Of a stretch of 36,576 nt of DNA, positions 1 through 9,700 are shown in pieces. This DNA comes from Chitinophaga pinensis (lineage in GTDB: Bacteria; Bacteroidota; Bacteroidia; M30B66). The notes beneath the pieces are model-generated. The model had not been told where the DNA came from and made no database searches. It was given only the letters and a program-made list of their open reading frames with translations. The DNA lies in contig CAMCXT010000028.1 in assembly GCA_945883545.1 (NCBI GenBank), forward strand, positions 1-36,576. The letters run 5' to 3'. The stretch's first letter is position 1. Each line of letters begins with the position of its first letter. The position numbers and the translations under genes are program-made.

Positions 1-639
1 TCGATTAGTAATTGACGAAACTTGGCTATATTCGCTATGAGGTTGTGCATATTGGAATTGCTTGAGAACTCTTCTAATATACTGTATATCAGTTTAATGC
101 ACAACCTTATTTAAGTTTATTTATTTACAATTTCAACCGCACAACGGGTCTTGTCAATTTGAAGAAATCCAATCTTAGTTCAATTTTAACAGGCAATAAA
201 TCTGCTTTTCAACAATATGATAATCAAGATAATATGAAAATACACAAGTGAATAAAAGCGAATTAATACTAAAATTGAGATAAAAGTAATCGTCGATTAT
301 TTCTATCGTCAGACCAATTCTGGGCTTTAACTACAATAGATTTTAACCCAATCTCCCTCATTTTGATTAGTTCGCCAATAAAGGAAACAGTAAAAACACC
401 AATAAAGTGAATAATTGTTGTTCGAAGAATCTCAAAACCCGAAAACAACACATGATGAATGCATCAAAACCCAATCTACTGGGAAGCGATTTTATTTACA
501 AATTTATCAAAGCAATCGATGAATTTAATTCACATGATTGTTGATAAATACACCTAGCTTAATTCATTGATTTTTCTTTGGGAAACCCAACTATCCCCTT
601 CCCAAGGGGCAAAATAAACAATCGATTTCAAACAAGCCG

Positions 640-677
640 TTTTTATCCGATTATAAACGTTTATAATCGGATAAAAA
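640..677. repeat. perfect 38-bp palindrome
   Basis: The 19-base left arm (640-658, starting TTTTTATCCGATTATAAAC) is exactly complementary to the right arm 659-677, with no spacer and the centre at AAACGTTT. It is flanked by g at 639 and t at 678, which do not pair. No T-tract follows on either strand, so it is not a classical intrinsic terminator. It could be a cruciform, a dimeric protein-binding site, or a relic of a mobile element end. Confidence 0.9.
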
Positions 678-949
678 TCAAATAGAAGCATAAGTACTTA
701 ACTGTCATTATATTGTAAACGAAAGCTATCTTCACTTGATTATTCAATTAGAACTGAATGCTGCTCAGTAGTAGGTCAATTTCAAAATGATATCCATCAC
801 CAATACATGCAAATTGAACTTAACTATTTTATGAAATTCATCTCGACCAATTACAATTAATCATTTATCTAATTTCTTGGTTTTTAGAAAGCATAACAAT
901 TGACTTCATTTCAAAGATTCAATGCTCAAATTTTGATTTACATTTTTCA

Positions 950-979
950 TTGAAAACCCTCTTGCGATTGTTAACTTCG
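950..979 (+). promoter_or_regulatory. putative Bacteroidota-type promoter of the choice-of-anchor B gene
   Basis: TTG (950-952), a 19-base spacer, then TAACTTCG (972-979). This differs by one base from the Bacteroidota -7 consensus TAnnTTTG at the spacing described for TTG-N17-23-TAnnTTTG. It would give a leader of roughly 10-15 bases before the ATG at 999. Confidence 0.5.
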
Positions 980-998
980 CAGACTTCTAAACCATCAC

Positions 999-3353
999 AT
1001 GAAAAACATTGTTTTAACGGCAATTTGCCTGCTCACGACATTGCTCAATGCGCAGGAAAATTACAACATGCAATTGCGCAGCCATCTTGAATTCCCAGGA
1101 AAAAGCTGTGCAAATATTTGGGGATATGCCGATCCTCAAGGAAACGAATACGCTTTGGTAGGAACAAGCACCGGTTTAAGTATTGTGAACATTACCAATC
1201 CTGCTGCGCCTGAACTGCTTTTTGAAGTCCCTTCTGTAGAAAACTTCTGGCGAGAGGTGAAAACTTGGCAAGGGTATGCTTATATGACAACCGAAGGCGA
1301 TAATGCTGGATTAACCGTGATCGATCTTACAAATCTTCCCAACAGCATAGATTTTCAGGTTTACGATGGTGATGGCGCAATAGCTGGTCAACTATCCACA
1401 ATTCATGCGCTTCATATCGACAATGGAAAATGTTATTTATATGGTTCTAATATTGGCGTTGGCGGTATGTTGATTCTAGATCTTACAGATCCTTGGAATC
1501 CATCTTATCTAGGACAATACGACAATTACTATGTGCATGATGGAATTGTTTATGGAGATACAGCTTGGACAGGCAATATTTATGATGGCTTCTTTACTGT
1601 GATTGATGTATCCGACCCTTCAAATCCAATCGAATTAACACAACAAGAAACACCAGGTAACTTTACACACAACACTTGGTTGAGCGACGACCGCAAGTTT
1701 CTGCTAACAACAGACGAAATACCTAATTCCTACCTTGCCTCCTACTCTATAGATGATATTGGGAATATCTCTGAAGAAGATCGTTTTCAAACTTCCCCTG
1801 GCTCAAATTGCATCGTTCACAATACACATATTTTGAACGATTACGCTGTTACTTCGTGGTATACTGAAGGGGTTGTTGTGGTCGACAATGACCGTCCGAA
1901 TAACCTGATCGAAGTCGCGAAGTACGATTTTTCAGATTTTGAAGGTGATGGATTCAATGGTTGCTGGGGAGTTTATCCTTATTTACCGAGTGGAAACATC
2001 ATTGCCTCTGATATTGAAACTGGACTTTGGGTCCTTACGCCTACCTACCAACGCGCATGCTATTTGGAAGGAACTGTGAAAGACAGTATTTGTGGAACAA
2101 ATCTCGAAGGTGTAACTGTAACCATCGGTAATAACTTTGTAACAGATTCGAGCAATATCAATGGAGTTTTCAGAACTGGGACAGTAGTTCCAGGAACCTA
2201 TTCTGTAACTTTCTCCAAGCCAGGATATAACTCACAAACATTCAATAACCTCGTTTTCGAAAATGGAGCACTGATTACCTTGGATATTGTGCTTTTCAGT
2301 GAAACCACCGTTCCTCTTGCGGGAACTGTGTTAAACGACCAAAATCAACCTGTAAATAACGCCTCTGTTTATGTCAGCAATAGCCAATCTGGATACAACT
2401 TCAATACAGATGCTTTGGGAGAATACGACCGTTGCGACCTTCAACCAGATCTCTATACGGTAGTAGCTGGAAATTGGGGGTATGTTACCGACTGTCAAGC
2501 CGACGTTTCTCTTTCTGCCGCCAATGCTGAAGTGACCTCCATTTTGCCACTCGGCTATTACGACGATTTTCAATTCAATTTCGGCTGGACGCAATCAGCA
2601 ACCTCTGGCGCTGGATTCTGGGAAAGAGCAATTCCTGTTGGAACAACTATTACCGGAAATACCTCGAACGCTGATGTTGATGCAGACGGAGATTGCAATG
2701 GTTTTGCTTATGTAACCGGAAACGCACCAGGCAATGGACCAGGTTCTGATGATGTGGATGATGGATATTCACGTTTGGTTTCGCCAGTGATGGATCTTTC
2801 AAATGCTGTTGATCCCCACATCTCCTTCAAATATTGGTTTTTTAATGGTGGAGGAAATTCAACACCCAATGATACATTGTATATAGTAGTGAGTCAGGAC
2901 AATGTTGATTATTCAGTGGCAAAGTTCACCACAACACAAACCATGTCGCAATGGGTTGACTATTCATTCCGTGTGAAAGATTTTATCGAAGTACCAGCAA
3001 ATGTTCAATTCAAGGTTGAAGCCTACGATTTCCTTCCTGGTCATCTCGTAGAAGCAGGGATCGATATGTTCAAGGTTGATGCATTTGGATTTGTAGGGAC
3101 TGAGAACAATGTCGAATTATCTTCCAATGGAGTAATTCAACCAAATCCATCTAGCGGTGAGGCATATTTGAACCTTCAAGAACCAGTGAAACATATTACG
3201 ATCACCGACTTAAGTGGTAGAGTGATTTCCATGATCAACAATAGTAATAACCAACTCAAAGTGCAACTGCCTTCTGATCTTCAGTCGGGTTTATACCTCG
3301 TTACTTATTGGGGAACCAATGGAAGCGGCACCTGTCGTTGGATGAAGCAATAA
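999..3353 (+). CDS. choice-of-anchor B / LVIVD-repeat secreted protein with T9SS type A sorting domain
   Basis: 784-aa secreted protein. Residues 1-18 are a signal peptide (MKNIVLTAICLLTTLLNAQ). Residues about 20-350 carry repeated LVIVD-like segments (GLSIVNITNPAAP, GLTVIDLTN, GMLILDLTDPWNP, FFTVIDVSDPSNP), as in the choice-of-anchor B family, probably a beta-propeller. Two carboxypeptidase-regulatory-like beta domains follow (about 354-435 and 438-510), the first opening CYLEGTVKDSICGTNLEGV. Then comes a MAM/cleaved-adhesin-like jelly roll (about 520-695). The last ~75 residues (IQPNPSSGEAYLNL ... GLYLVTY) are a typical T9SS type A sorting domain, so the product should cross the outer membrane and be surface-attached or released. 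Ligand unknown. The gene is monocistronic, with its own promoter and a strong terminator shared with the convergent neighbour. Confidence 0.88.
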   Translation: MKNIVLTAICLLTTLLNAQENYNMQLRSHLEFPGKSCANIWGYADPQGNEYALVGTSTGLSIVNITNPAAPELLFEVPSVENFWREVKTWQGYAYMTTEGDNAGLTVIDLTNLPNSIDFQVYDGDGAIAGQLSTIHALHIDNGKCYLYGSNIGVGGMLILDLTDPWNPSYLGQYDNYYVHDGIVYGDTAWTGNIYDGFFTVIDVSDPSNPIELTQQETPGNFTHNTWLSDDRKFLLTTDEIPNSYLASYSIDDIGNISEEDRFQTSPGSNCIVHNTHILNDYAVTSWYTEGVVVVDNDRPNNLIEVAKYDFSDFEGDGFNGCWGVYPYLPSGNIIASDIETGLWVLTPTYQRACYLEGTVKDSICGTNLEGVTVTIGNNFVTDSSNINGVFRTGTVVPGTYSVTFSKPGYNSQTFNNLVFENGALITLDIVLFSETTVPLAGTVLNDQNQPVNNASVYVSNSQSGYNFNTDALGEYDRCDLQPDLYTVVAGNWGYVTDCQADVSLSAANAEVTSILPLGYYDDFQFNFGWTQSATSGAGFWERAIPVGTTITGNTSNADVDADGDCNGFAYVTGNAPGNGPGSDDVDDGYSRLVSPVMDLSNAVDPHISFKYWFFNGGGNSTPNDTLYIVVSQDNVDYSVAKFTTTQTMSQWVDYSFRVKDFIEVPANVQFKVEAYDFLPGHLVEAGIDMFKVDAFGFVGTENNVELSSNGVIQPNPSSGEAYLNLQEPVKHITITDLSGRVISMINNSNNQLKVQLPSDLQSGLYLVTYWGTNGSGTCRWMKQ

Positions 3354-3368
3354 CTCAAAATCAACCAT

Positions 3369-3408
3369 AAAAAAAGCCCTGAGCATCTAGATACTCAGGG
3401 CTTTTTTT
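3369..3408. terminator. bidirectional intrinsic terminator
   Basis: 15-bp stem AAAAAAAGCCCTGAG (3369-3383) / CTCAGGGCTTTTTTT (3394-3408) with a 10-base loop. A-tracts and T-tracts on both sides serve the plus-strand gene ending at 3353 and the minus-strand gene ending at 3422. Confidence 0.95.
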
Positions 3409-3421
3409 ATGAATTAAAATC

Positions 3422-3991
3422 TCACCAATCGTCCTTCTTTTTAACTGGATCAGTTTCAATGAATCGTTCAAGACTTTTAATGGTCTCCTTCATAAAATCA
3501 TCTGTTTGCTTCAAATACAGCGCAAAATTCGGATCATAGTTGGTTGCTTTAGTATCCATCCAACGCTCAATTGGGTAGTAGGACGTTTGCTTCCAACTGA
3601 TATTTGTGATCTCATACTTGAACTTCCCATCCTTGCACATGATCTTGAATTTGTAGTTTACCAATCCTGCATCAACCATCGGTACTGGCTGCTTTTTTGA
3701 ATTAGGCTCTGGACGCTGAATCGTAAAACGATACCCTCCTTCGATCACTCTTGCTTCCGCGTCAGCTTTCTTTAAAGCTTCTACTGGATTTTTGAAATAG
3801 GTCTTCATCCAACGTAGTGAACGATTGTATATTGAGTCCTTGTTCATTCCCGGCTCCTCAACTACATCCGTATACGTAATTAAATTGGAAACTTCGTCAA
3901 TAGGCATTTTAGGCGCCGCTGGAGCCTGAGCCTGAATTGTTGCCGCCCATAAACTTGCGACGGCAATGGCAGTAAAAATTTTTGGTTTCAT
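3422..3991 (-). CDS. DUF4468 (TBP-like fold) exported protein
   Basis: 189 aa. N-terminal signal peptide (MKPKIFTAIAVASLWAATIQAQ, cleavage near AQA). The body, about residues 40-165, matches the DUF4468 family with TBP-like fold: a paired segment around SLRWMKTYFKNPVEALKKAD, a beta-rich part GYRFTIQR, and the late YKFKIMCKDGKFKYEITNISW. The C-terminus ends in a charged PVKKKDDW with no sorting domain, so it is probably periplasmic. Function is not established for the family; no catalytic residues are evident. A -7 element lies just upstream and the bidirectional terminator ends it. Confidence 0.8.
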   Translation of the reverse strand: MKPKIFTAIAVASLWAATIQAQAPAAPKMPIDEVSNLITYTDVVEEPGMNKDSIYNRSLRWMKTYFKNPVEALKKADAEARVIEGGYRFTIQRPEPNSKKQPVPMVDAGLVNYKFKIMCKDGKFKYEITNISWKQTSYYPIERWMDTKATNYDPNFALYLKQTDDFMKETIKSLERFIETDPVKKKDDW

Positions 3992-4011
3992 AGGTATGTT
4001 TCTGATATGTA

Positions 4012-4019
4012 CAAACTTA
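4012..4019 (-). promoter_or_regulatory. -7 element of the DUF4468 gene
   Basis: On the minus strand this reads TAAGTTTG, an exact TAnnTTTG match, about 20 bases before the ATG at 3991. I see no TTG at the usual -33 distance, so only the -7 part is claimed. Confidence 0.55.
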
Positions 4020-4079
4020 TTGGCTCACAACGGTTCTAATACAGCCGACCATTCACTTTTATCGTTGAGTTTTTAACAA

Positions 4080-4616
4080 TTACAATGTTTCAAATCCTCC
4101 CGATTTAGAAATAGCACGTAATTGTTGGAAATGATGTTTCATATGATAGGTCAGAAATTTTACGCCATGGTGCATCAAAAGTGGACCAGCCAAAGGGTGC
4201 TTAAAAACCAAGCTAGTCTTGTGCTCCTTAGGGTAATTTAGAATCAGTTCCTGAAATTCTAACCGCGTCGACTTCCAGTTCTCTAAATCAAAAGTTCGTT
4301 CATTGTCCTGAACCGAAACCGTGGATGGAGCTTTATATTTTTTAGGCAACCAAAGAGCAACTAACAATAAGACAGCATTTTTACGATGGCTCCAGCCAGC
4401 TTTCTTGATTTTGGGCGATATCAATCGATTTCTAACCTGTCGCAACATCATTTCCTCAATAGCCATTAAGTGATAGAATACGTCATACACCGACCAACTC
4501 CCCTTTTTGATTACGAATCGTCTATCCGATTCACTTAATTGGGAATACCAATCCCAAAGTTGATCAGTGCTATCGTAATAATTTTGAGAAGCTCTTTTTA
4601 AGGAAGAATAGCTCAT
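4080..4616 (-). CDS. DinB/YfiT-like four-helix putative metalloenzyme
   Basis: 178 aa from the ATG at 4616. The frame could be extended to a TTG at 4679, but the extra 21 residues are not DinB-like and 178 aa fits the family (about 150-180). The sequence opens MSYSSLKRASQNYYDSTDQ and runs as amphipathic helices. The family's three-histidine arrangement seems kept: one His in DVFYHLMAIEEM and an HxxxH in YHMKHHFQQLRAI near the C-terminus, which would bind a divalent metal. DinB-like proteins include thiol transferases and DNA-damage-induced proteins of unknown activity, so the substrate is unknown. No signal peptide, so cytoplasmic. It stands alone, downstream of no obvious partner. Confidence 0.7.
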   Translation of the reverse strand: MSYSSLKRASQNYYDSTDQLWDWYSQLSESDRRFVIKKGSWSVYDVFYHLMAIEEMMLRQVRNRLISPKIKKAGWSHRKNAVLLLVALWLPKKYKAPSTVSVQDNERTFDLENWKSTRLEFQELILNYPKEHKTSLVFKHPLAGPLLMHHGVKFLTYHMKHHFQQLRAISKSGGFETL

Positions 4617-4968
4617 AAAGTTATTTTCTATAAAACTAAAATTTATGTTCCAATGCGTTTCAATTTCTAGGTTAAACAAATTGTCTTGGCCCCGAAATTA
4701 TTCGAATTGTGAAGCCCGTGCTCATTTTCACTTTTCGTAATGCTCTTCAAGATGTGTTTTTCAAGCCTTTCGCTCCGCGGAAGATGAATTCCTTACAAGC
4801 TCATCATTCGCAATTACGTTTATCAATTCAAATGATTGGTAGGTTTCATGTCGCATTTCGTTTCCGCTGAAGGATTTTCTTACATATGTAAGGCATTGCA
4901 TGGCATGAAGAATTTTAAAAGAAACCGATAATTCACTTTTGTAGTAAACCATTTCACAACGGTTAACT

Positions 4969-5670
4969 ATGAAAAGAACATTTTACTCAGCTATTCTCAT
5001 TTTAAGTACAACAGGCATAATGAGTGCCCAATCGAACAATGCAAGAGTAAATGCACTCGTAGCAAGTTCTATTCAATCAGATAAAAATGCAGATCCAAAT
5101 TTTGCAGTTTTTAGAACGATGGAATCCGTTCGCCATGGTATGCTTCCAGGATTGCGCGGTGTGCAAGTGAAAGTAGATCAACCTATTTGTGAAGGCCAAA
5201 CGGGAAGTGTTGCATTAGTGAATGAATCTGGGGAAGCTTGGAAATACAAAATCATTGATAGAAATGGTCCACTCATTCAAGAAGGTGATGTTGGATACAA
5301 CCGAAGAATAGGAAGCCTAAACAATGGCGCATATCTGATCCAATTCACGCTGGCAAACGGAACATCTGTAATTGATGAATTCACTATCCGCCGTGGAAAG
5401 GGCCTACAAGCAACAATTATTAGTGAATCACCGGTAGTTGTTTCTGGACAACCGATCAGATTTACCGCTGAAGCTCAAGGAGCAACAGAGTTTACCTGGG
5501 ATTTTGGGGATGGTTCAACAGCTTTTGGCGAAGCAACGATCGAACACACCTTCAAGTCACAAGGAACATACAACATTACATTGATTGCCAACAATTTCGA
5601 TTGTAAAGCAGAAACATATACAAGTATCACAGTAGCAGGCGAACCAGCCGCTGTGGAAAAAGGAGAATAG
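4969..5670 (+). CDS. secreted PKD-domain protein
   Basis: 233 aa. Signal peptide at 1-21 (MKRTFYSAILILSTTGIMSAQ). A middle Ig/sorting-like beta domain, about residues 65-140 (CEGQTGSVALVNESGEAWKY ... GSLNNGAYLIQFTL), resembles the fold of T9SS sorting domains. A C-terminal PKD domain, about 145-225, carries the signature FTWDFGDGSTAFGEA and HTFKSQGTYNITL. It ends in a short charged tail (PAAVEKGE) and lacks a clear T9SS C-terminal signal, so it may stay in the periplasm. Likely a binding or structural protein, with no enzyme motif. It has its own terminator. Confidence 0.75.
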   Translation: MKRTFYSAILILSTTGIMSAQSNNARVNALVASSIQSDKNADPNFAVFRTMESVRHGMLPGLRGVQVKVDQPICEGQTGSVALVNESGEAWKYKIIDRNGPLIQEGDVGYNRRIGSLNNGAYLIQFTLANGTSVIDEFTIRRGKGLQATIISESPVVVSGQPIRFTAEAQGATEFTWDFGDGSTAFGEATIEHTFKSQGTYNITLIANNFDCKAETYTSITVAGEPAAVEKGE

Positions 5671-5698
5671 TAAATTCAATTTGGTTGTTGAATGTTTA

Positions 5699-5733
5699 GA
5701 GCATGCAGTTGAGTCCTGCATGCTCTTTTTTTT
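5699..5733 (+). terminator. intrinsic terminator of the PKD gene
   Basis: Perfect stem GAGCATGCAG (5699-5708) / CTGCATGCTC (5716-5725), 7-base loop, followed by eight T (5726-5733). The next ATG is only 12 bases beyond the T-tract, so the downstream aminopeptidase must use a promoter overlapping this structure and have a very short leader. Confidence 0.93.
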
Positions 5734-5745
5734 ATTCTTTGCAGT

Positions 5746-6660
5746 ATGAAGCTACTACAAGATCTATGTTCAGTTCGGTCTGTATCGGGTGATGAATTAC
5801 CCATCAGAAATTTCCTTATCGATTACGTGAATAAGGAATCTATCCATTGGAAACAAAAACCTGAGTTACTTTATGGCGATGGGCTACAAGATTGCCTCGT
5901 GCTTGTTTTTGGGAAACCTAGAACTGCCATTTTTGCTCACATAGATACAATAGGCTACACAGTTGGATACAACAGAGATTTGATCAAAGTTGGAGGACCA
6001 GATACAAAAGAAGGTTTTCGACTTTGGGGAAATGACTCACAAGGTGAAATTGATTGTAAAATTGTAATGCATCCTTTAAAAAATCAGCCTTTCCACGATT
6101 TTCACCGCGACATTGATCGAGGAACGATGCTCAGCTTTTATCCAGATTTCCGAGAGACTAGACATTTTATTCAATCATGTTATATGGACAACCGCTTGGG
6201 GATTTACAATGCGCTTCGCGTGGCAGAAACTCTTCAAGACGGACTAATCGTATTCTCTTGTTATGAAGAGCATGGAGGAGGAACCGTTGGGTTTCTTGCC
6301 AATCTGATGGTGAGCAAATACAATGTTTATCAAGCTTTGATTAGCGACATTACTTGGGTTACCGATGGCATTGAGCATGGAAAGGGAACCGCAATCTCAA
6401 TGAGAGATTCTGGAATTCCGAGAAAAGTGTTTCTCAATAAAATTATTGCGTTGGCAAAAGAATCAAAAATCCCATTCCAATTAGAAGTTGAAAGTGCTGG
6501 TGGATCAGATGGTTCAGAACTCCAAAAAAGCCCCTACCCGATCGATTGGTGCTTCATTGGTGCACCTGAAAATTTCGTCCATACGCCCAATGAAAAAGTA
6601 TATAAAGACGATATCCAAAGTATGATCAATCTCTATCAATACCTCATGGAGAAATTGTAG
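5746..6660 (+). CDS. M42-family (glutamyl aminopeptidase-like) metallopeptidase
   Basis: 304-aa cytoplasmic protein with the dinuclear-metal signature of M42/M28-like exopeptidases. Visible: AHIDTIG (His65, Asp67), YMDNRLG (Asp148, bridging), CYEEHGGG (Glu174/Glu175, catalytic base and ligand), SDIT (Asp201) and GAPENFVHTPNE (His279). SAGGSDGSELQ near 250-260 also matches the M42 active-site region. It would remove N-terminal residues from short peptides. It is a little shorter than typical M42 members (about 340-360 aa), with a compact inserted PDZ-like dimerisation domain at about 75-140. The start directly follows the upstream terminator, and a bidirectional terminator ends it. Confidence 0.85.
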   Translation: MKLLQDLCSVRSVSGDELPIRNFLIDYVNKESIHWKQKPELLYGDGLQDCLVLVFGKPRTAIFAHIDTIGYTVGYNRDLIKVGGPDTKEGFRLWGNDSQGEIDCKIVMHPLKNQPFHDFHRDIDRGTMLSFYPDFRETRHFIQSCYMDNRLGIYNALRVAETLQDGLIVFSCYEEHGGGTVGFLANLMVSKYNVYQALISDITWVTDGIEHGKGTAISMRDSGIPRKVFLNKIIALAKESKIPFQLEVESAGGSDGSELQKSPYPIDWCFIGAPENFVHTPNEKVYKDDIQSMINLYQYLMEKL

Positions 6661-6679
6661 ATCAAAATTGCTCAATAAA

Positions 6680-6712
6680 AAAGCCGTTCAAAATGATCAT
6701 TTGAACGGCTTT
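6680..6712. terminator. bidirectional intrinsic terminator
   Basis: 13-bp stem AAAGCCGTTCAAA (6680-6692) / TTTGAACGGCTTT (6700-6712) with a 7-base loop, between the convergent genes ending at 6660 and 6736. A/T tracts on both sides fit use in both directions. Confidence 0.9.
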
Positions 6713-6735
6713 ATAATTGAGAGCTTTCGCAGTTT

Positions 6736-9700
6736 CTATTTTACCACATTCACTGTTCCTTCAAATTTATGAACGAAGCCAACATCATCTGTGGCTTTAA
6801 CCATATACAAGTAAACACCTTGTGGAACTTTATTTTCAGAAAGGGCTGTCGTTCCATCCCATCCATTGGTTAAATCAAATGATCGATAGATTTGTTGACC
6901 CCAACGGTTGAAAATCACCAATTCAAAATCTGTAATCTCCTCACCATACACGGTAAAGAAATCGTTGGTGCCATCATTGTTCGGACTGAAGCTATTTGGA
7001 ATATAAATTCTGTATCCCGGATTTACCTTGATATAACGTTCCACAGAATCCATACAACCGAATTGGTTCTCAACCACTTGAACAATCTGATAATAGCCAG
7101 TATCTGTGAAAGTAACATTGTGATTAGGACCTAACAATGTATCTCCATCTAGATAATACCAAACTGAATCGGTATTCAAAACACCACCAGCAATAACCAA
7201 ATCTGGAGCAATCATGTCCAATTCCGATGCATTCATAGAGAAGAATGCAACAGGAACAGGGTAAACTTCAATGTACTCTTTGCGATCGATGGTTGCTGTA
7301 CATCCATTTGAGGTAGTTGCTTTCAAAGAAACATCATACAATCCTGCTTTAGTATATGTGTAAGATGGTTCAGCAGAATTCGATGTTCCACCATCACCAA
7401 AATACCACGCATAAAAAACAGTTCCTGGAACTTGACTTAAATTGTCAAAAATCACTTTAAGGTCGGCGCAACCGCTATTTACTTCAGCTACAAAATCAAC
7501 CACCGGGTCAGGATAAACCAAAACATCTGCCGAATAAAGATTTGAGAAACATCCTCCATCGGTAATCTGTAATGTAATTGTTTGAGATCCCATAGATCCG
7601 AAACTCACGTTTTCAGGATTTTCAATTGATGATGAAGGAACGTTGGCATTGGCACCGAAATTCCAAATAAAGGTTGAATTTTGAGAGAAGAAACCTTCAG
7701 CTTGAAAATCAAAACTATTGCCTCCTAAACACTGACCTTGAGGAGCTGCAAAAGAAACAAATGGAGGTGCAGTTACTCTGTAGATCACAGTGTCGTAAGC
7801 TATACATTGTCCATCATCAGCCCTAAGAATATACTCATAATCAATCGGCTGAGCCAAGTTGTTGGTTCTGCTTGCTGTGGTTAAAGAAGTACTTACATCG
7901 GTTAGCCCATTGCCTGGAGTCCATAAATATGTATAACCAGGAATTGGAGGTGTACCCAATGTTACAGAAGCGCCTGAACAAGACTGCTGATTTAAACCAG
8001 CATCAACAGCAGGTAAAGGTAAAACTGTTAATGTTTGTGTGAAAGTTGGAGATTGGCAACCCAATGCATTTACATCTAAAGTTATTGTCTTCGTTCCAGG
8101 TGTTAACCAACTCACTTCAAAAGGCCCTTGTCCAACTTGAATTGGCGTTATGCCCCCACCGAAATTCCAATTGTATACTGAAGACGAATTTGCACTTCCA
8201 GTGTAAGTTACTGTTGCCAATCCATCTAAGCAAATCGGAGATGTAACGGTAAAATCAGCTGTAGGAATTGGATTAACGATCACTTGAAGTTGGGTAATTG
8301 GCGAAACACATCCGCTTTCAGTTACAGTTAAACTTAAGAAATAAGTACCAGCTGCGCCATAAGTTGCATTGTGAGGTCCTTGTCCTGTTGGATTTGCTGA
8401 AGTGGCTCCAGTAAATGTCCAAGCATAATTTGCAGCAGCACTGGCAGATCCTAAATACGAAACTGCCGATGGACTTCCAATACAAACCGGGCTGCTCGCA
8501 CTGAAGAGCGAAGTTGGCACTGGATTTACAATTACGTTTTGAGTAAATGGCTGAGATGTGCAACCGTTTTGTGTAACAGTTAAACTTAAGTTTTTAGTTC
8601 CCGCAGTTGGCCATGTTAATGAAAATGGTCCTGGATTGGTTGTTGCGCTAGGAGTACCTCCATTGAATGCCCATGCATACAAGGCATTGGCTCCTGCACT
8701 ACCCGTAAAGGTAACTGGCGAATTTCCATCTAAACAAATAGGTGAAACAGCCGTAAATGAGGATGTTGGAACCGCATTAACAGTGATTGACTGTTGGGTT
8801 TGGGTAGAAACGCAACCGTTTTCAGTTACTGTTAAAGTTAAATTGTAATTTCCGGGTGTTGTCCAAGTTACAGCATGTGGTCCTTGTCCAGCGGGAGCTG
8901 CAGGCGTTCCAGAAGCAAATGCCCAAGCATAAGTAGCGCCTGCTCCAGCGTTTCCTGTATATGAAATGTTGTTTGCACTTCCAGCACAAACATTCGCAGA
9001 AGAGGTAAAATTGGAGTTCGGTGTTTGGAAGACAGTCACATTTTGAACGTAAGGCTGAGACGCACATCCAAATTCTTCAACGATTAATGAAACAGCTTTC
9101 GGTCCCGGGGTGTTCCATCCTAAAGTGAATGGGCCAGGGTTGGTATTTCCTGTAGGTGTTCCTCCAGCATAATTCCAGGTGTATAAAGCTGCAGCTGATC
9201 CATTTCCTGTGTAATTGACATTGACTGTATTGCCAGTACATACAGAAGCTGAAGTAGTAAAGGTTGCTGTTGGAGTTGCATTGATGACAATTGGATTGGT
9301 TACAACCGCAGAAGTGCAACCCAAAGCAACAACACGTAGACTCACGTTTCTATTACCAGCTGCCGACCAGTTAACATCTTGCGTTGCAGAAGCAGTTCCT
9401 CCAGGAGTGGAAATACCAGTATCAAAATTCCATAGATACGTGAGTCCAGCAGAAGCAGCACCTGTATATTGAAGTGTAGTTGATTCTCCAACACACAAAC
9501 TTGATGGTGTTGCTGTAAATGTTGCTGTTGGGATAGGATTAACCGTTACTGGCTGGGTTGAAACTGTTGATTCGCAACCTTGCGCTGATGTAACTTGAAG
9601 TGTTAAATCATAAGTTCCTGAAGCAGCCCAATTAACATTGTATGGTCCAGCTCCTGAGCCAGAAGCAACAGTTCCTCCATCAAATCCCCAAGTGTAAACG

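Larger units (their letters stand above)
1..998. other. gene-poor AT-rich intergenic region
   Basis: I see no convincing gene in this kilobase. The longest minus-strand frame, about 60 codons at 269-451, has no recognisable domain and no good start context. The stretch holds an 11-bp inverted repeat (40-50 with 97-107), a short hairpin CCCCTT-CCC-AAGGGG (595-609), a perfect 38-bp palindrome (listed separately), and at its right end the promoter of the next gene. Any gene that ended here would lie left of the window. Confidence 0.6.

Noticed and set aside
269..451. Minus-strand frame of 60 codons in the left intergenic region
   Set aside because: No domain, no clear start context, ordinary length for chance in AT-rich DNA.
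4879..4892. Palindrome CTTACATATGTAAG
   Set aside because: The 12-base core also occurs by chance inside the YyaL gene near 24926; short and AT-rich, no supporting context.
4761..4952. Minus-strand frame of 63 codons before the PKD gene
   Set aside because: No recognisable family; it overlaps the promoter region of the gene at 4969.
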